Part shown: positions 34,511 through 43,867 of the stretch, piece by piece
How the letters are laid out: every line of letters starts with the position of its first letter
Position numbering within the stretch: position 1 is the first letter of the stretch
Origin: RBG-13-51-18 sp963739395
GTDB lineage: Bacteria; Chloroflexota; Dehalococcoidia; Dehalococcoidales; RBG-16-60-22
Assembly (NCBI GenBank): GCA_963739395.1
Contig: CAVUAE010000001.1
Coordinates: 620,001-684,000, forward strand
Length of the DNA stretch: 64,000 bases
Direction of reading: 5' to 3'
Program-made: the position numbers and the translations under genes
The notes under the pieces: model-generated
Told to the model about the DNA's origin: nothing
The model's input: the letters and a program-made list of their open reading frames with translations, nothing else
Database searches by the model: none

Positions 34511-34948
34511 CTAATTATTTTTATTTCTACATTGCCCGCAAATGCCATTGATAACCATATGCTTAAAGTCAACACGAAAATCATACTTCTTTATCAGTGA
34601 ATTACGTAATGGCTCTAAAATAGCTTCATCACAATCGACAATCTTGCCGCACTGGACGCACTTCAAATGATGATGATGTCCCTGGTCGTCATGGTGATAA
34701 ACGAACTCATGGTCCAACTCACTTTTATAGACACAACCGGCTTCTTCCAGAATATCCAGCGTACGATAGATGGTAGATTTGTTAACACCAGGCATTTTTG
34801 CTTGAACGTGCCCGATGATTTCTCCCGCAGTAAGATGTCCTCTGGCATCATGGATGACATCTGCAATCAGTAGCCTTTGCGGAGTGAGTTTTAACCCTTT
34901 TTCTTTTAACGTAGCAATGCAACTCATCGTCATTGCACCTTGTCGCAA
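34511..34948 (-). CDS. Fur-family metal-dependent repressor
   Basis: This 145-residue Fur/PerR/Zur-type regulator has the winged-helix KLTPQRLLIADVIH near residue 16, STIYRTLDILEEAG near 60 and the dimer domain with DQGHHHHLKCVQCGKI. Two CxxC pairs (CVQCG and CGQCR) form the structural zinc site. Metal selectivity cannot be decided: the His-rich block fits PerR or Fur. The start at 34948 is preceded by only a weak ribosome site, and an ATG at 34930 is an alternative. Confidence 0.85.
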   Translation of the reverse strand: MRQGAMTMSCIATLKEKGLKLTPQRLLIADVIHDARGHLTAGEIIGHVQAKMPGVNKSTIYRTLDILEEAGCVYKSELDHEFVYHHDDQGHHHHLKCVQCGKIVDCDEAILEPLRNSLIKKYDFRVDFKHMVINGICGQCRNKNN

Positions 34949-34994
34949 TTATACAGTTACCACATAATTCCTGTCAACTAACGTAATGGAGTGA

Positions 34995-35447
34995 CTACCC
35001 CAGTTTTTCTTTACTATCCAGCATCACCGTAACCGGACCGTCATTGTGAATTTCCACATGCATATGCTGCTGGAAACGTCCGGTGGCAACCTTGAGTCCG
35101 CTCTCACGCGCCAGCCCAACCGCGTAATTGAATAAGACTTCCGCTTTTTCCGGCGGGGCGGCGTCAATAAAGCTGGGACGACGTCCATGCCGGGCATCGG
35201 CAAGAAGAGTGAATTGACTCACGAATAGGAGCTCGCCTTTAACGTCTAATAGCGAGAGGTTGAATTTATCTTGAGTGTCATTGAAAATACGCAGGTTGAT
35301 AATTTTTGGTATCAGATATTGCGCGTCTTTTTCCGTATCGTCGTTAGCCACTCCCAGCAATGCCACTAACCCCTGCCCTATCCTCCCCACTTCCTCACCG
35401 GCGACGCTGACCGAAGCTTGACTAACCCGCTGAAGCAGCGCTTTCAA
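34995..35447 (-). CDS. dtd: D-aminoacyl-tRNA deacylase
   Basis: This 150-residue enzyme hydrolyses D-aminoacyl-tRNAs. The motif SQFTLLADARHGRRPSF (about 75-91) and the C-terminal NDGPVTVMLDS (Gly-cisPro) are the catalytic signature. The start is TTG, and its TTGA overlaps the stop of the FmdB-type gene, so the two are coupled. Confidence 0.93.
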   Translation of the reverse strand: MKALLQRVSQASVSVAGEEVGRIGQGLVALLGVANDDTEKDAQYLIPKIINLRIFNDTQDKFNLSLLDVKGELLFVSQFTLLADARHGRRPSFIDAAPPEKAEVLFNYAVGLARESGLKVATGRFQQHMHVEIHNDGPVTVMLDSKEKLG

Positions 35448-35698
35448 TCTTTACTCTTTTTCGTTTCTGATTTTTCTTTAGGAGGACCGGACTCAGATTT
35501 ATGCGCCAGAGAATCTCCGTGTTTCCGGTGGTCGGTTACGTAAAATCCGCTGCCCTTGAAGATAATGGGCGTGGGGTGAAAAACGCGTTTGGCTTTCTTT
35601 TTACACTGCGGGCATTCTGCCTGGGGTTTATCTTGAAACCTCTGTTTCAGCTCAAAACGATGACCACAGTGAGTACATTCATATTCATAGTTTGGCAT
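35444..35698 (-). CDS. FmdB-family zinc ribbon protein
   Basis: This 84-residue protein has two CxxC pairs (CTHCG and CPQCK) in an FmdB-type N-terminal ribbon followed by VFHPTPIIFKGSGFYVTD, the usual C-terminal extension. It is likely a regulatory or chaperone-like zinc ribbon; no specific target is known. It overlaps dtd by four bases. Confidence 0.85.
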   Translation of the reverse strand: MPNYEYECTHCGHRFELKQRFQDKPQAECPQCKKKAKRVFHPTPIIFKGSGFYVTDHRKHGDSLAHKSESGPPKEKSETKKSKD

Positions 35699-35837
35699 GC
35701 AATGTCACCTCGTAAAATCAACCAGCTATACAATATTTTAGCACCAGCCAGCTATTGCAGACAAGCTGGAACAGTCATGATAGATTAAGCCATAATATTG
35801 TCCGAGTGAGTTATTTTCTGTTATACTGGACGGGTAC

Positions 35838-35910
35838 GCCCCCATCGTCTAGTGGCCTAGGACAGCGGCCTTTCAAGCCGTAAACATGGATTCGAATTCC
35901 ATTGGGGGCA
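35838..35910 (+). tRNA. tRNA-Glu (TTC)
   Basis: Acceptor GCCCCCA/TGGGGGC, anticodon loop CTTTCAA (TTC), T-loop TTCGAAT and discriminator A are visible. CCA is not encoded. Confidence 0.95.
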
Positions 35911-35989
35911 TTTACAGAATCCGTTTTAAAGACACCTATTCTTCTCGTGAATGAAACCAAGCCACTAATAGCTTGACGAAAGAACAAGT

Positions 35990-37027
35990 TTAGTTCGTTC
36001 TCTTTCCCATTAGTTCAACAATTGGGTCTACGCGATATTGCGAACCGTAATATTCGGCAGCGGCAGCAGTACAACCACCCCGGCAATGATTTTTAAGAGG
36101 ATGGTCACAAATATGGCATTCATCAGGTATCCTTTGCCAGAATGATTGGCATTTCTTACGAGCAATAATTTCGGCAAATCCTTCTCTACGGATGTCACCG
36201 AGAACCAGTGAGGAATGGTTGCACGGCCGCAGCATGCCATCACACCCTATCGTATAGTACGCATCCTCACCGCCGCGAGGACACCAACCAAAATTAAGAT
36301 CAGGATATTTAGAAATATCTATAACACACGGTGGAATAGGGACCGAACAAACAGATGTTATTTTATATTTTCTTATTATATCTTGAAACATATGGAGACT
36401 TTCTGATAGTAATTCCCTGGAGGGTACCAACTCATCTACATATTTTTTAATGCCTTTGCTGATATTAACACGGTTATACATAATAGCTCCGGCCCCCAAC
36501 GCCAGCCCCAACTCAACAGTACGGCTCACGTCCAATGCATTTAGTTTTGTTGCCACAAAGACGAGCGTAAAGAATAAATGATATTTTTCTAATAGAATGA
36601 TATTTTTCAATATGTTATCAAAGACATCCCTACCCGCCAGTCTATTATGAATCGGGGCGATATAGTCGAAAAGTGTAATCTCGAAATTAATACCGGAGGG
36701 CAGACGTTTTAATATTCTTTCTGTAATTAGAGTACCATTGGTAATGATAACTGGCTTCAAACCTATATTAATAATATCACCAATGATTTCAGGTAAATCC
36801 AGACGGAGGAATGGCTCTCCACCGGAAAGCGCGACGTACTCTATAGGCGCATCTTTTTTAATCTTTTGAATAATGGAGGTAATGGTTTCTCTTGATAATG
36901 TTTGCTTCCGGCTATCGAACAATACATTACCATCCTGCCGCCAGAAGTTATAACAGTGATGGCAGGCGTTATTGCAATTTTGTGTTAACTCTACACAAAT
37001 ATATTGTTGATTAAGCCTGGATTTCAT
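35990..37027 (-). CDS. Radical SAM/SPASM protein
   Basis: This 345-residue radical SAM enzyme has its cluster motif in CNNACHHCYNFW (CxxxCxxC, about 17-24), a GGEPFLR glycine-rich motif and a C-terminal SPASM region with Cys at GWCPRGG, IGCDGMLRPC, CHICDHPLKNHC and GGC. SPASM proteins commonly modify ribosomal peptides or mature dedicated enzymes. The gene overlaps the upstream 137-residue partner (ATGA), so that small protein is the likeliest partner or substrate. No exporter or protease is seen beside it. Confidence 0.85.
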   Translation of the reverse strand: MKSRLNQQYICVELTQNCNNACHHCYNFWRQDGNVLFDSRKQTLSRETITSIIQKIKKDAPIEYVALSGGEPFLRLDLPEIIGDIINIGLKPVIITNGTLITERILKRLPSGINFEITLFDYIAPIHNRLAGRDVFDNILKNIILLEKYHLFFTLVFVATKLNALDVSRTVELGLALGAGAIMYNRVNISKGIKKYVDELVPSRELLSESLHMFQDIIRKYKITSVCSVPIPPCVIDISKYPDLNFGWCPRGGEDAYYTIGCDGMLRPCNHSSLVLGDIRREGFAEIIARKKCQSFWQRIPDECHICDHPLKNHCRGGCTAAAAEYYGSQYRVDPIVELMGKRTN

Positions 37028-37437
37028 CCTCTTATGGCGTTTGTTGTCATAAAGTTGTTTATATTAGCGGCCATTGGAGGAGTAATTATACCTGCATTAA
37101 CGCAACTATTGAGTACAGTTTTTCGTACTTCATCACTGATTTTCTGCACCAATTCTACCTGCGGTTTATAACACATTATCAGAACTTTTTTGATTCCGCC
37201 GTCGTAAATAATAAGGAGAAATCCAGGTCCACGGCCAATAACGATAGGGTAACCTATGATACTCCGCAGTGGCGCATTGGAAATAACATAAGACGGATCA
37301 ATCTCTATCTTTTCGCTATCTACCACCGCATAATACTTGCCACCTTCGTTTATAAGCTTGCCTTTCTGCGCTTGCATGTTATATTTCTTTTTAAGTTCTG
37401 GAATAGACATTTGTACTATTGATTTGTCTGTAGGCAT
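37024..37437 (-). CDS. Small partner of the radical SAM/SPASM protein
   Basis: This 137-residue protein is not recognised. It has a predicted beta-rich core (YYAVVDSEKIEIDP, IIGYPIVIGRGPGFLLIIYD, KKVLIMCY) and a helical C-terminus ending NNFMTTNAIRG. Only two Cys are present. The strong ggaggaaa leader and the ATGA overlap with the radical SAM gene show coupled translation. It could be a peptide-recognition partner, a maturation target or a large precursor; a typical short leader-core layout is not obvious. Confidence 0.65.
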   Translation of the reverse strand: MPTDKSIVQMSIPELKKKYNMQAQKGKLINEGGKYYAVVDSEKIEIDPSYVISNAPLRSIIGYPIVIGRGPGFLLIIYDGGIKKVLIMCYKPQVELVQKISDEVRKTVLNSCVNAGIITPPMAANINNFMTTNAIRG

Positions 37438-37619
37438 ATTATTTTCCTCCTTTTTACGCTGGCAATTATTGTCAGGTGTCTAAATTTATAGCACCATATA
37501 CTCCATTTGTCAATATCAACATAAATAAAATGTCAAACTAAATGCTTTCGATCCAGTTTGCATTGCATCCCCCGAATAGCTTAAAATTTGCCTAAATATC
37601 GTACAAGGAGGATTTACCT

Positions 37620-38480
37620 GTGTCCGAGACCAAATATGGCGATTTAGTCAAAACGTTAAAATACATGAAAGGGATGGGCGGCGCTAATGCCAAGGAGATG
37701 ACTTTTATGGCTGGCGAACAACTCCAGGGATTCAATCTCAATTTCGTCATCGGTGTTTACGACCAGCCGGGCGATTGGGCGCCGAATACAGGGGCGCATG
37801 TTCACCCCTTCGATGAGTGCCTGGTCTTTTTCGGTTACGACGATAATGATATGAATATTTTGGGTGCGGATATGTCTCTAACCATGGGCAAAGAGTACGA
37901 AACACATAAGTTCAACGTGCCGACCGTTGCGGCGGCGCCAGCCAACTTGCCACATTGCCCGCTGATTACCGAAAAGGCTTATCGCTCCTTTGGACATTTC
38001 CATCTGGCTTTGAGTGGTAAATATTCGGGGACCGGTGTGAAGCAGGAGGGCACTACCAACGGTAAAAAATACAGCTACCTCTTTAAGAAACTGGATGTTA
38101 AAAAGGGGCCGGGCGGCGCTGATGCCGTGCAGCAGTTCTCGGTGGTCGGCAAAGACCTGGCCGGTATGCCCATCAATTTCAATATGAGACTGCATAATAA
38201 AACCGGTGAATATTACCCCGGTAAAGGCTCTTGTTTTCACTCTTACGATTCAGTTTTAGCCTTTTTCGGGCACGACACCGATAACTTAAGCTATTTGGGC
38301 GCGGAAATTACCGTCGCTATCGGCAAGGAGCAGGAAAAACATACCTTTAATGTGCCAACAGTGATAGTGCTGCCTAAAGGCACGCCTTACGCGCCGATTA
38401 CCTGTAATAAAATAGAAAGACCTTACAGCGTGATGCAGGTGGGTTTAAGCGCCAAATATGACTGTGCCTGGGTAAAGTAA
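37620..38480 (+). CDS. Two-domain cupin-like protein
   Basis: This 286-residue protein has two repeats related to the 188-residue protein at 609. Domain 1 (about 20-140) has GAHVHPFDECLVFFG, LGADM, G-E-E-H and PANLPHCP. Domain 2 (about 160-280) has GSCFHSYDSVLAFFG, LGAEI and G-E-E-H. The first metal-site His and the acidic residue of domain 2 are replaced (CFHSYDS), so only domain 1 looks competent. The start is GTG after aaggagga. The function is unknown; ligand binding or isomerase-type chemistry are possibilities only. Confidence 0.65.
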   Translation: MSETKYGDLVKTLKYMKGMGGANAKEMTFMAGEQLQGFNLNFVIGVYDQPGDWAPNTGAHVHPFDECLVFFGYDDNDMNILGADMSLTMGKEYETHKFNVPTVAAAPANLPHCPLITEKAYRSFGHFHLALSGKYSGTGVKQEGTTNGKKYSYLFKKLDVKKGPGGADAVQQFSVVGKDLAGMPINFNMRLHNKTGEYYPGKGSCFHSYDSVLAFFGHDTDNLSYLGAEITVAIGKEQEKHTFNVPTVIVLPKGTPYAPITCNKIERPYSVMQVGLSAKYDCAWVK

Positions 38481-38514
38481 AGGTCATCATAAACAAGGGT
38501 TGACGGGCAAGGGT

Positions 38515-38581
38515 GGCTGGATACCGACTTCCGTCGGTATGGTGGAAAGAGTATCTGGATTCCCGCTTTCGCGGGAATGAC
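38515..38581. repeat. Two palindromic repeat units
   Basis: Unit one, ggataccgacttccgtcgg-tat (38519-38540), matches the repeat at 14085; unit two, ggattcccgctttcgcggg-aatgac (38556-38581), matches the family at 10371, 19271 and 20229. They fill the space between the cupin-like and cinA genes. Confidence 0.65.
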
Positions 38582-38586
38582 ATACA

Positions 38587-39786
38587 CTAAGACAGGAATT
38601 TCTTTAGTTCAAAGAGGGCACTATAAGCAACTCTACTGCCCAGCTGGGTGAGTCTCCCGGGATATGTTAGCGTTAAAGACTGTGTGGTTTTTTTATAGGC
38701 AATAGCGATAAAAACTTTAGCCGTCGGGTTATCATCAGCCTTTTCGAGATAACCTTCAATGGCTAAACCGATACCAGCCTTCATTTTATCTCGCGCCAGA
38801 ACTGCCATCGCGCTGGCTGTTTTCGCCATATTACCGGCGCCCCAGACCAAACCGAGAGTAATTTTCGTTTCATCGGCGTCAGTGTAAAAGCCGCCTTTGA
38901 AAAAATTACTACTTTCCGGAGCACGCGCCAGTATTTGCATCAACGAACCGCCAGTAAAAGATTCCGCCACCGCTACGGTTAATCCTTTATCGATAAGCAT
39001 TTTACCAACCATCGTCTCCAGCACATCATCGTCCGCGCCCCAGATATATTCATTAACAATATCTTTAACTGCGTTTTCGTGTTTAGCAATCATCTTACGG
39101 GCTTCTTCCAGATTGCTGGCTTTGGCTGTAATACGCAGGTGGATACCGTCCTGCTTGGCATAAATCGCTAGCGTGGGATTGGTCGACTTAAGCAAAGGAG
39201 AGAGCTGTTCATCCACCGAGCCTTCCGGCATACCGAAGGTCTTAAGCGTGCGGGAAATGATAACGCCACCCGACCGACTTTGCAGCGCCGGGGCGATATG
39301 CTTTTGCCACATGGTCTGCATCTCGGCGGGGGGACCGGGCATAGCGATGATTATCTTGCCGTCTTTTTCCGCCCACCAGCCGGGCGCGGTGCCCCGCGAG
39401 TTGGGAACGGCTTGAGCCGAAGGGATTAACATCGCCTGTTTGAGATTATTGGCGCTCATGGCGATTTTCCGGTCGGCGAAGAATTTTTCCAGCGCGACTT
39501 TCAGTCCATGGTCTACCTCCATTTTCTCGTCGAGCAGACCGGCGATGGCGTCACGCGTGATATCGCCCTGCGTGGGACCCAGACCGCCGGTTATGAGAAT
39601 AAGGTCCGATCTCTCCCAGGCAAGTTTTAAAGTCCCCAATAACCTCTCGTAATTATCGCCGACAGTCGACGCATAATAGAGGTCGATACCCAGCAAAGCC
39701 AACTGTTCTGCCAGAAACGAGGTATTAGTGTCCGCGATATTGCCGAGGAGAAGCTCGGTGCCGGTGGAAATAATTTCCGCTTTCAT
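38587..39786 (-). CDS. cinA: CinA-family protein (nicotinamide-nucleotide amidase type)
   Basis: This 399-residue protein has the N-terminal MoaB/CinA domain (AEIISTGTELLLG, ITGGLGPTQGDITRDA) and the C-terminal PncC-type domain (GLTVAVAESFTGG...). The usual Cys of the ESCTGG motif is Phe here (ESFTGG), and the region around 300 reads FYTDADETKITLG, so amidase activity is not certain. The full two-domain length is kept. A role in NAD recycling or in competence is known for the family. Confidence 0.85.
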   Translation of the reverse strand: MKAEIISTGTELLLGNIADTNTSFLAEQLALLGIDLYYASTVGDNYERLLGTLKLAWERSDLILITGGLGPTQGDITRDAIAGLLDEKMEVDHGLKVALEKFFADRKIAMSANNLKQAMLIPSAQAVPNSRGTAPGWWAEKDGKIIIAMPGPPAEMQTMWQKHIAPALQSRSGGVIISRTLKTFGMPEGSVDEQLSPLLKSTNPTLAIYAKQDGIHLRITAKASNLEEARKMIAKHENAVKDIVNEYIWGADDDVLETMVGKMLIDKGLTVAVAESFTGGSLMQILARAPESSNFFKGGFYTDADETKITLGLVWGAGNMAKTASAMAVLARDKMKAGIGLAIEGYLEKADDNPTAKVFIAIAYKKTTQSLTLTYPGRLTQLGSRVAYSALFELKKFLS

Positions 39787-39824
39787 TCTCTAAGATTGTA
39801 CTGTTAAAACCGTTTCCAAAGCAA

Positions 39825-39854
39825 ACGAGGGAGAGCGAAAATGCCCTCCCTCGT
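39825..39854 (-). terminator. Hairpin terminator after the UroD-like gene
   Basis: Perfect 9-bp arms ACGAGGGAG/CTCCCTCGT with a 12-base loop. In the minus-strand transcript the stem is followed by ttgcttt, a modest T-run. Confidence 0.65.
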
Positions 39855-39874
39855 CCGTATGCTATTCAATAAGA

Positions 39875-41212
39875 CTAATACGTGCCGTATTCGATAGCGG
39901 CTTCCATAAAGACCTTCAAGTTCCTGGGATTTTTTACTTCCGTCGCCGCGGCGCCACCGGCAAGCGTATAACCCCCGCCGGGCGCGCAGGTTTCGATAAG
40001 CCGACGACAATTATCTTTCACCTGTTCCGGCGTACCGGTAATCACCAGCGAGGACGGCACATTACCGGAGATAGCGCATTTATTGCCAATCATTTTCTTA
40101 ACTTTAGCCATATCCGTCTGGTCGAACGACCATGACACCCAGCCTTTGGGGAAATCGCCGATATACTCCAGTCGTTCGTTATACTTGCCCTCGGCGAAGA
40201 GTGATACCTGGATGCCTTCTTTGACCAAAGTGTCGATGTACTTTTTTAGACTTGGCCAGTAGAATTTCTCAAACTGCGCTCGGGACATAAAGGCATCGTC
40301 GCCACGATGCAAAGGAAATCCAACAGAAAAACCGCCGACTGAATTGATGTTTTCTATCATCCGCGGCACGATGATGTCATAAATCATATCGATGCATTCC
40401 AGAAGCTGCTGCGGCTTACGGAACATATCGATGGCAATACCCTGCGTGCCCCGCAGGAAGTCTCCGATAACGTCAAAGGGGGCGATGCCTAAACCTCCCC
40501 TGCCCGCGGGAAATCCAGCTTCAATCGCCTCATCGTTAGCGTCTGCCAGCTCCTGCTGCCACTGCTCCATCGCCTCACCAGCGGCGATAAGTTTTTTAAA
40601 GCTGTCCCTAACCTCTTTACGAGAAAAGGGAATAGCCGCGACCAACGGTGTGCCCATCATCGTATTAAGCGGCGGAAAATATTGGAGTCCAATCGCAGCG
40701 CCGGTAGTACGGGGCGTCAGAACCCTGAAACAGAAGTCCGAGGGGTCTTTCATTAGCAGGTCGTATTCATCGCCCTTCATATACTGTGCTTCGAGGTACT
40801 GGAAAGTGCTGACATTATCGCCTAAACCATGCCCAGGCCAGGAGTAGTTCTTAAAATCGCAAATATCCATGACCTTGCCGGAAAAAGTGAAACCCGGTCC
40901 CATGAAGGAATCCATATCCTCATAGAAATCCTCCATGAATTTTCTCCAGGCGGCTTTTAACTTTTTGGCGTCATACATTACCGTCCTAAAATTATATCCC
41001 GCATAGTAAGCCGGGTAGTTACCTGTCGGAAGGCTGACCGGCACGCGGTCCGGCTCCTCACAGCGTGAGACCTTCATCATACGGGTCACGCGCTCTTTAT
41101 ACAATTTTTTAGCCCTGGCATCACGGAACTTGATACCCGTGCCTTCCAGATAATCCTTCATTCTTTTATCGCGTTTCTCTTCTTTGGTCATCTCTGACCA
41201 TGCTTTTTCCAT
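39875..41212 (-). CDS. Uroporphyrinogen decarboxylase-like protein (corrinoid methyltransferase type)
   Basis: This 445-residue protein has the URO-D barrel pattern (FEKFYWPSLKKYIDTL, LFAEGKYNERLEYI, CAISGNVPSSLVITGTPEQV). It is longer than HemE and its N-terminus is unlike HemE, so it resembles methyltransferases that move methyl groups to corrinoids. The C-terminal segment GGYTLAGGAA is typical. The substrate cannot be read. A cobalamin riboswitch elsewhere in the window is consistent with corrinoid-based metabolism. The start follows aaaggagaaaa. Confidence 0.75.
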   Translation of the reverse strand: MEKAWSEMTKEEKRDKRMKDYLEGTGIKFRDARAKKLYKERVTRMMKVSRCEEPDRVPVSLPTGNYPAYYAGYNFRTVMYDAKKLKAAWRKFMEDFYEDMDSFMGPGFTFSGKVMDICDFKNYSWPGHGLGDNVSTFQYLEAQYMKGDEYDLLMKDPSDFCFRVLTPRTTGAAIGLQYFPPLNTMMGTPLVAAIPFSRKEVRDSFKKLIAAGEAMEQWQQELADANDEAIEAGFPAGRGGLGIAPFDVIGDFLRGTQGIAIDMFRKPQQLLECIDMIYDIIVPRMIENINSVGGFSVGFPLHRGDDAFMSRAQFEKFYWPSLKKYIDTLVKEGIQVSLFAEGKYNERLEYIGDFPKGWVSWSFDQTDMAKVKKMIGNKCAISGNVPSSLVITGTPEQVKDNCRRLIETCAPGGGYTLAGGAAATEVKNPRNLKVFMEAAIEYGTY

Positions 41213-41357
41213 CTCTATTTTCTCCTTTAAGACACTTGGGATTTTTCTGATTTTACTCTTTATACCAGGCTTCTGGCAAACTCTTGTTTTGACGTAATAA
41301 CATAAATTCTGATAAGGTATATTTATAAAACCCAGGAACTCGATTTATTCTTGGCAT

Positions 41358-42803
41358 ATGATGATAAGAATCGTCTCTATATTCAAACGACTTTCTAAAT
41401 ACATTACGATATACCGAGCCATCGTTGGCATTGGCTTTATTGCTGCGGTGGCTCTGATATTATCCACTCCCCTCCAGATGCCCGACCCCGATGACTGGGC
41501 TTATCTTTATGGCGTTAAAAATTTCTCTCAAGGCCAATTCACAATAAATAATACGGCAGAGTTTAAGCAGGCAGCAGAAATTGCACAACAAGGCGGTTGG
41601 TTACTTCAATATTTACATATCTCTCACGATACGTGGGCTTTGGAAAAAGCCCCGGGTTCTGTCTTTTATCTAGTACCCTTTTATAAAATAGGCATTCCGC
41701 GGTGGAGTAACGTACTACTAGCTTTAGGCATGGTAATCGTTACTTTTATCTTGCTGAAACGTCTGCGGGATGAAAAAGCGGCAATGATAGGGTCTTTGCT
41801 GATTCTTTTCACGCCGATTAGCCTAGTAATGTTTAATCGAATTTATATGGATACCTATTCTTCTCTGGCTTTACTGGTTATCGGAGCAGGTTTATATTTT
41901 TACTATCATCTGGAAAGAGAAAAGCTTACCCCATGGAAAAGGAGTATTCTGCTTTTCCTGGCTTTCTTTTTCACCGGATGGGCAGTAATTTCACGCTATA
42001 CTAACCTGTTGATAGCGGTAATATTATTTTTGCATTTTGTAGTATTTAAGTTTATCGACTGGCGTAAAGGGCGAAATACCCAGATTAAAGTGGAGATATT
42101 GCCTCTCGTTCTGGGAATCGGTATACCATTAATAGCTATTTTACTTTATGACTATTATGTTTTTGGTTCTCCCCTGAAAACCGGTTATTCCATTACGCCT
42201 TACCCGATTAGTTTTGCTTTCCAGTATCTAGGGCAAGTAGACGCTGATGGTGTATCCATCCCGGGTCAGATACTACAATATAATTTACCAGGTGCCTTAA
42301 GGAATACTTTCATAGGCTTCCCGCTTTTAATAATCGGTATACCTGCCTTTTTCATTCTGCTTTATCAAAAAGTGGCTGTTTCCTTTAAATGGCGCAAAGC
42401 AGAGGAGAAATGGTCCAATCTCCGTAATGAAATGCCCTGGGACATATTTTTGATTTTAGTAGGCTGGTTTGTTTGCGTTTTCCTGCTGTATCTGACTTAC
42501 GAATGGACGGCGGGGCTTAAGGATGGCGGGGGATTCGTCCTCTTTAACCGCTTCTACCTGCCGGGATTATTCCCCATCGTCGTTATTTGCGCGCTGGTAA
42601 TGGCTAGATTCCCTTATAAGGTATTAATACCGGTATTGTTAATACTCGTGGTATTCGGGGCACTGCTTTATGCCCAATGGGCTTTGAACCTGCATATACT
42701 GCCGGACTGTCTATCAGAAAGAACGCTGGAAACCCGATGGCCCGGCTATCTCTTCCCACCCTGGACTCAAGCCGGGAGTCAATATCACTTTCTGCCTCAC
42801 TAG
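41358..42803 (+). CDS. GT39/ArnT-like membrane glycosyltransferase
   Basis: This 481-residue polytopic protein has about ten hydrophobic helices. An Asp-Asp pair in the first extracellular loop (MPDPDDWAYLYG, about 48-58) fits the catalytic Asp of the polyprenyl-phosphate sugar transferases (dolichyl-P-mannose mannosyltransferase/ArnT-type). The loop following it and the C-terminal soluble tail (residues about 440-481) are not conserved enough to call the sugar. An alternative ATG lies three bases downstream (41361). No other glycosylation gene is adjacent. Confidence 0.75.
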   Translation: MMIRIVSIFKRLSKYITIYRAIVGIGFIAAVALILSTPLQMPDPDDWAYLYGVKNFSQGQFTINNTAEFKQAAEIAQQGGWLLQYLHISHDTWALEKAPGSVFYLVPFYKIGIPRWSNVLLALGMVIVTFILLKRLRDEKAAMIGSLLILFTPISLVMFNRIYMDTYSSLALLVIGAGLYFYYHLEREKLTPWKRSILLFLAFFFTGWAVISRYTNLLIAVILFLHFVVFKFIDWRKGRNTQIKVEILPLVLGIGIPLIAILLYDYYVFGSPLKTGYSITPYPISFAFQYLGQVDADGVSIPGQILQYNLPGALRNTFIGFPLLIIGIPAFFILLYQKVAVSFKWRKAEEKWSNLRNEMPWDIFLILVGWFVCVFLLYLTYEWTAGLKDGGGFVLFNRFYLPGLFPIVVICALVMARFPYKVLIPVLLILVVFGALLYAQWALNLHILPDCLSERTLETRWPGYLFPPWTQAGSQYHFLPH

Positions 42804-42850
42804 GTGATATATAATTCTCCTTTAAACGTTGTAAAATAGAAGAAACTACT

Positions 42851-43867
42851 ATGAAAACGATTAACGTTTTAGTCATCACACCCTCATTCGATAAAGGGCT
42901 GCCGTATGCGGAGGAAGCAATATTACGCCGTATCCACGCCGTCAGCCCGAAAATAAAAGTAACCGACGGCTCTGAATTAACTTTCGCCGAACTACGCGGC
43001 GATGAATCGAAGAAGGAGAAGCTCGATGCCCTACTGGCAGATACAGACGTTCTCTTTGGATTCGTGCCGCCTAAAAACGTTTTAAAAAGGGCGCCGAAAT
43101 TAAAATGGTTTCAGGCAACTTCCGCCGGCATGGACCGCCATCAAGGCACAGAAATCTGGCAAAGTAAGGTAATTCTTACGGGCGTTAGCGGTATCCATGC
43201 CACACCCATCGGCGAGTTTGTTTTGAGCTTAATGTTGATGTTTGCTAAAAACACTCCGCTTGGCTTTAAAATGATGCAGACGCGTCAGTGGCAGCGGTAC
43301 GCGGCAGGCACGCTACGCGGCAAGACGGTGGGCATCGTGGGGCTTGGACATATAGGTGGGGAGGTAGCGCGACTGGCTAAAGCCTTCGGCATGAAAGTCA
43401 TCGCCACACGGCGTTCGACAAAGAAAGCGGGAAAAGCAAAAAACGTCGACCTGTTGCTGCCGCGCAACCGAATGAAGGAATTGCTGGCCAAAAGCGACTA
43501 TGTCGTCCTGACATTACCCTTAACGCCAGAGACCCACCATATTATCGGCGAGGCAGAGCTTAAAGCGATGAAACCTACGGCTTACATTATTAATATAGGA
43601 CGGGGCAATCTTATCGACCAGGAGGCATTAATACACGCTCTCGATAAAAAACTAATTGCCGGCGCAGGACTTGACGTCGTTACTCCCGAACCCCTGCCTA
43701 AAGAAAGCCGACTCTGGGATTTCGATAATGTTATCTTAAGTCCTCACGTCTCTGGCGGTATGGAAGACTATATGATGCGCGCCACCGAACTCTTTTGCGA
43801 GAACCTTAAGCACTATCTCGAAGGTAAGAAACTGCTTAACGTGATAGACCGGAAAAAGGGTTATTAA
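42851..43867 (+). CDS. D-2-hydroxyacid dehydrogenase
   Basis: This 338-residue NAD(P)-dependent enzyme has the Rossmann motif VGIVGLGHIGGEVA (about 160-173), Arg in NIGRGNLID, Glu in TPEPLP and His in SPHVSGG, the catalytic Arg-Glu-His set. Substrate type (glyoxylate, hydroxypyruvate or other) cannot be decided. It follows the GT39-like gene by 47 bases. Confidence 0.88.
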   Translation: MKTINVLVITPSFDKGLPYAEEAILRRIHAVSPKIKVTDGSELTFAELRGDESKKEKLDALLADTDVLFGFVPPKNVLKRAPKLKWFQATSAGMDRHQGTEIWQSKVILTGVSGIHATPIGEFVLSLMLMFAKNTPLGFKMMQTRQWQRYAAGTLRGKTVGIVGLGHIGGEVARLAKAFGMKVIATRRSTKKAGKAKNVDLLLPRNRMKELLAKSDYVVLTLPLTPETHHIIGEAELKAMKPTAYIINIGRGNLIDQEALIHALDKKLIAGAGLDVVTPEPLPKESRLWDFDNVILSPHVSGGMEDYMMRATELFCENLKHYLEGKKLLNVIDRKKGY

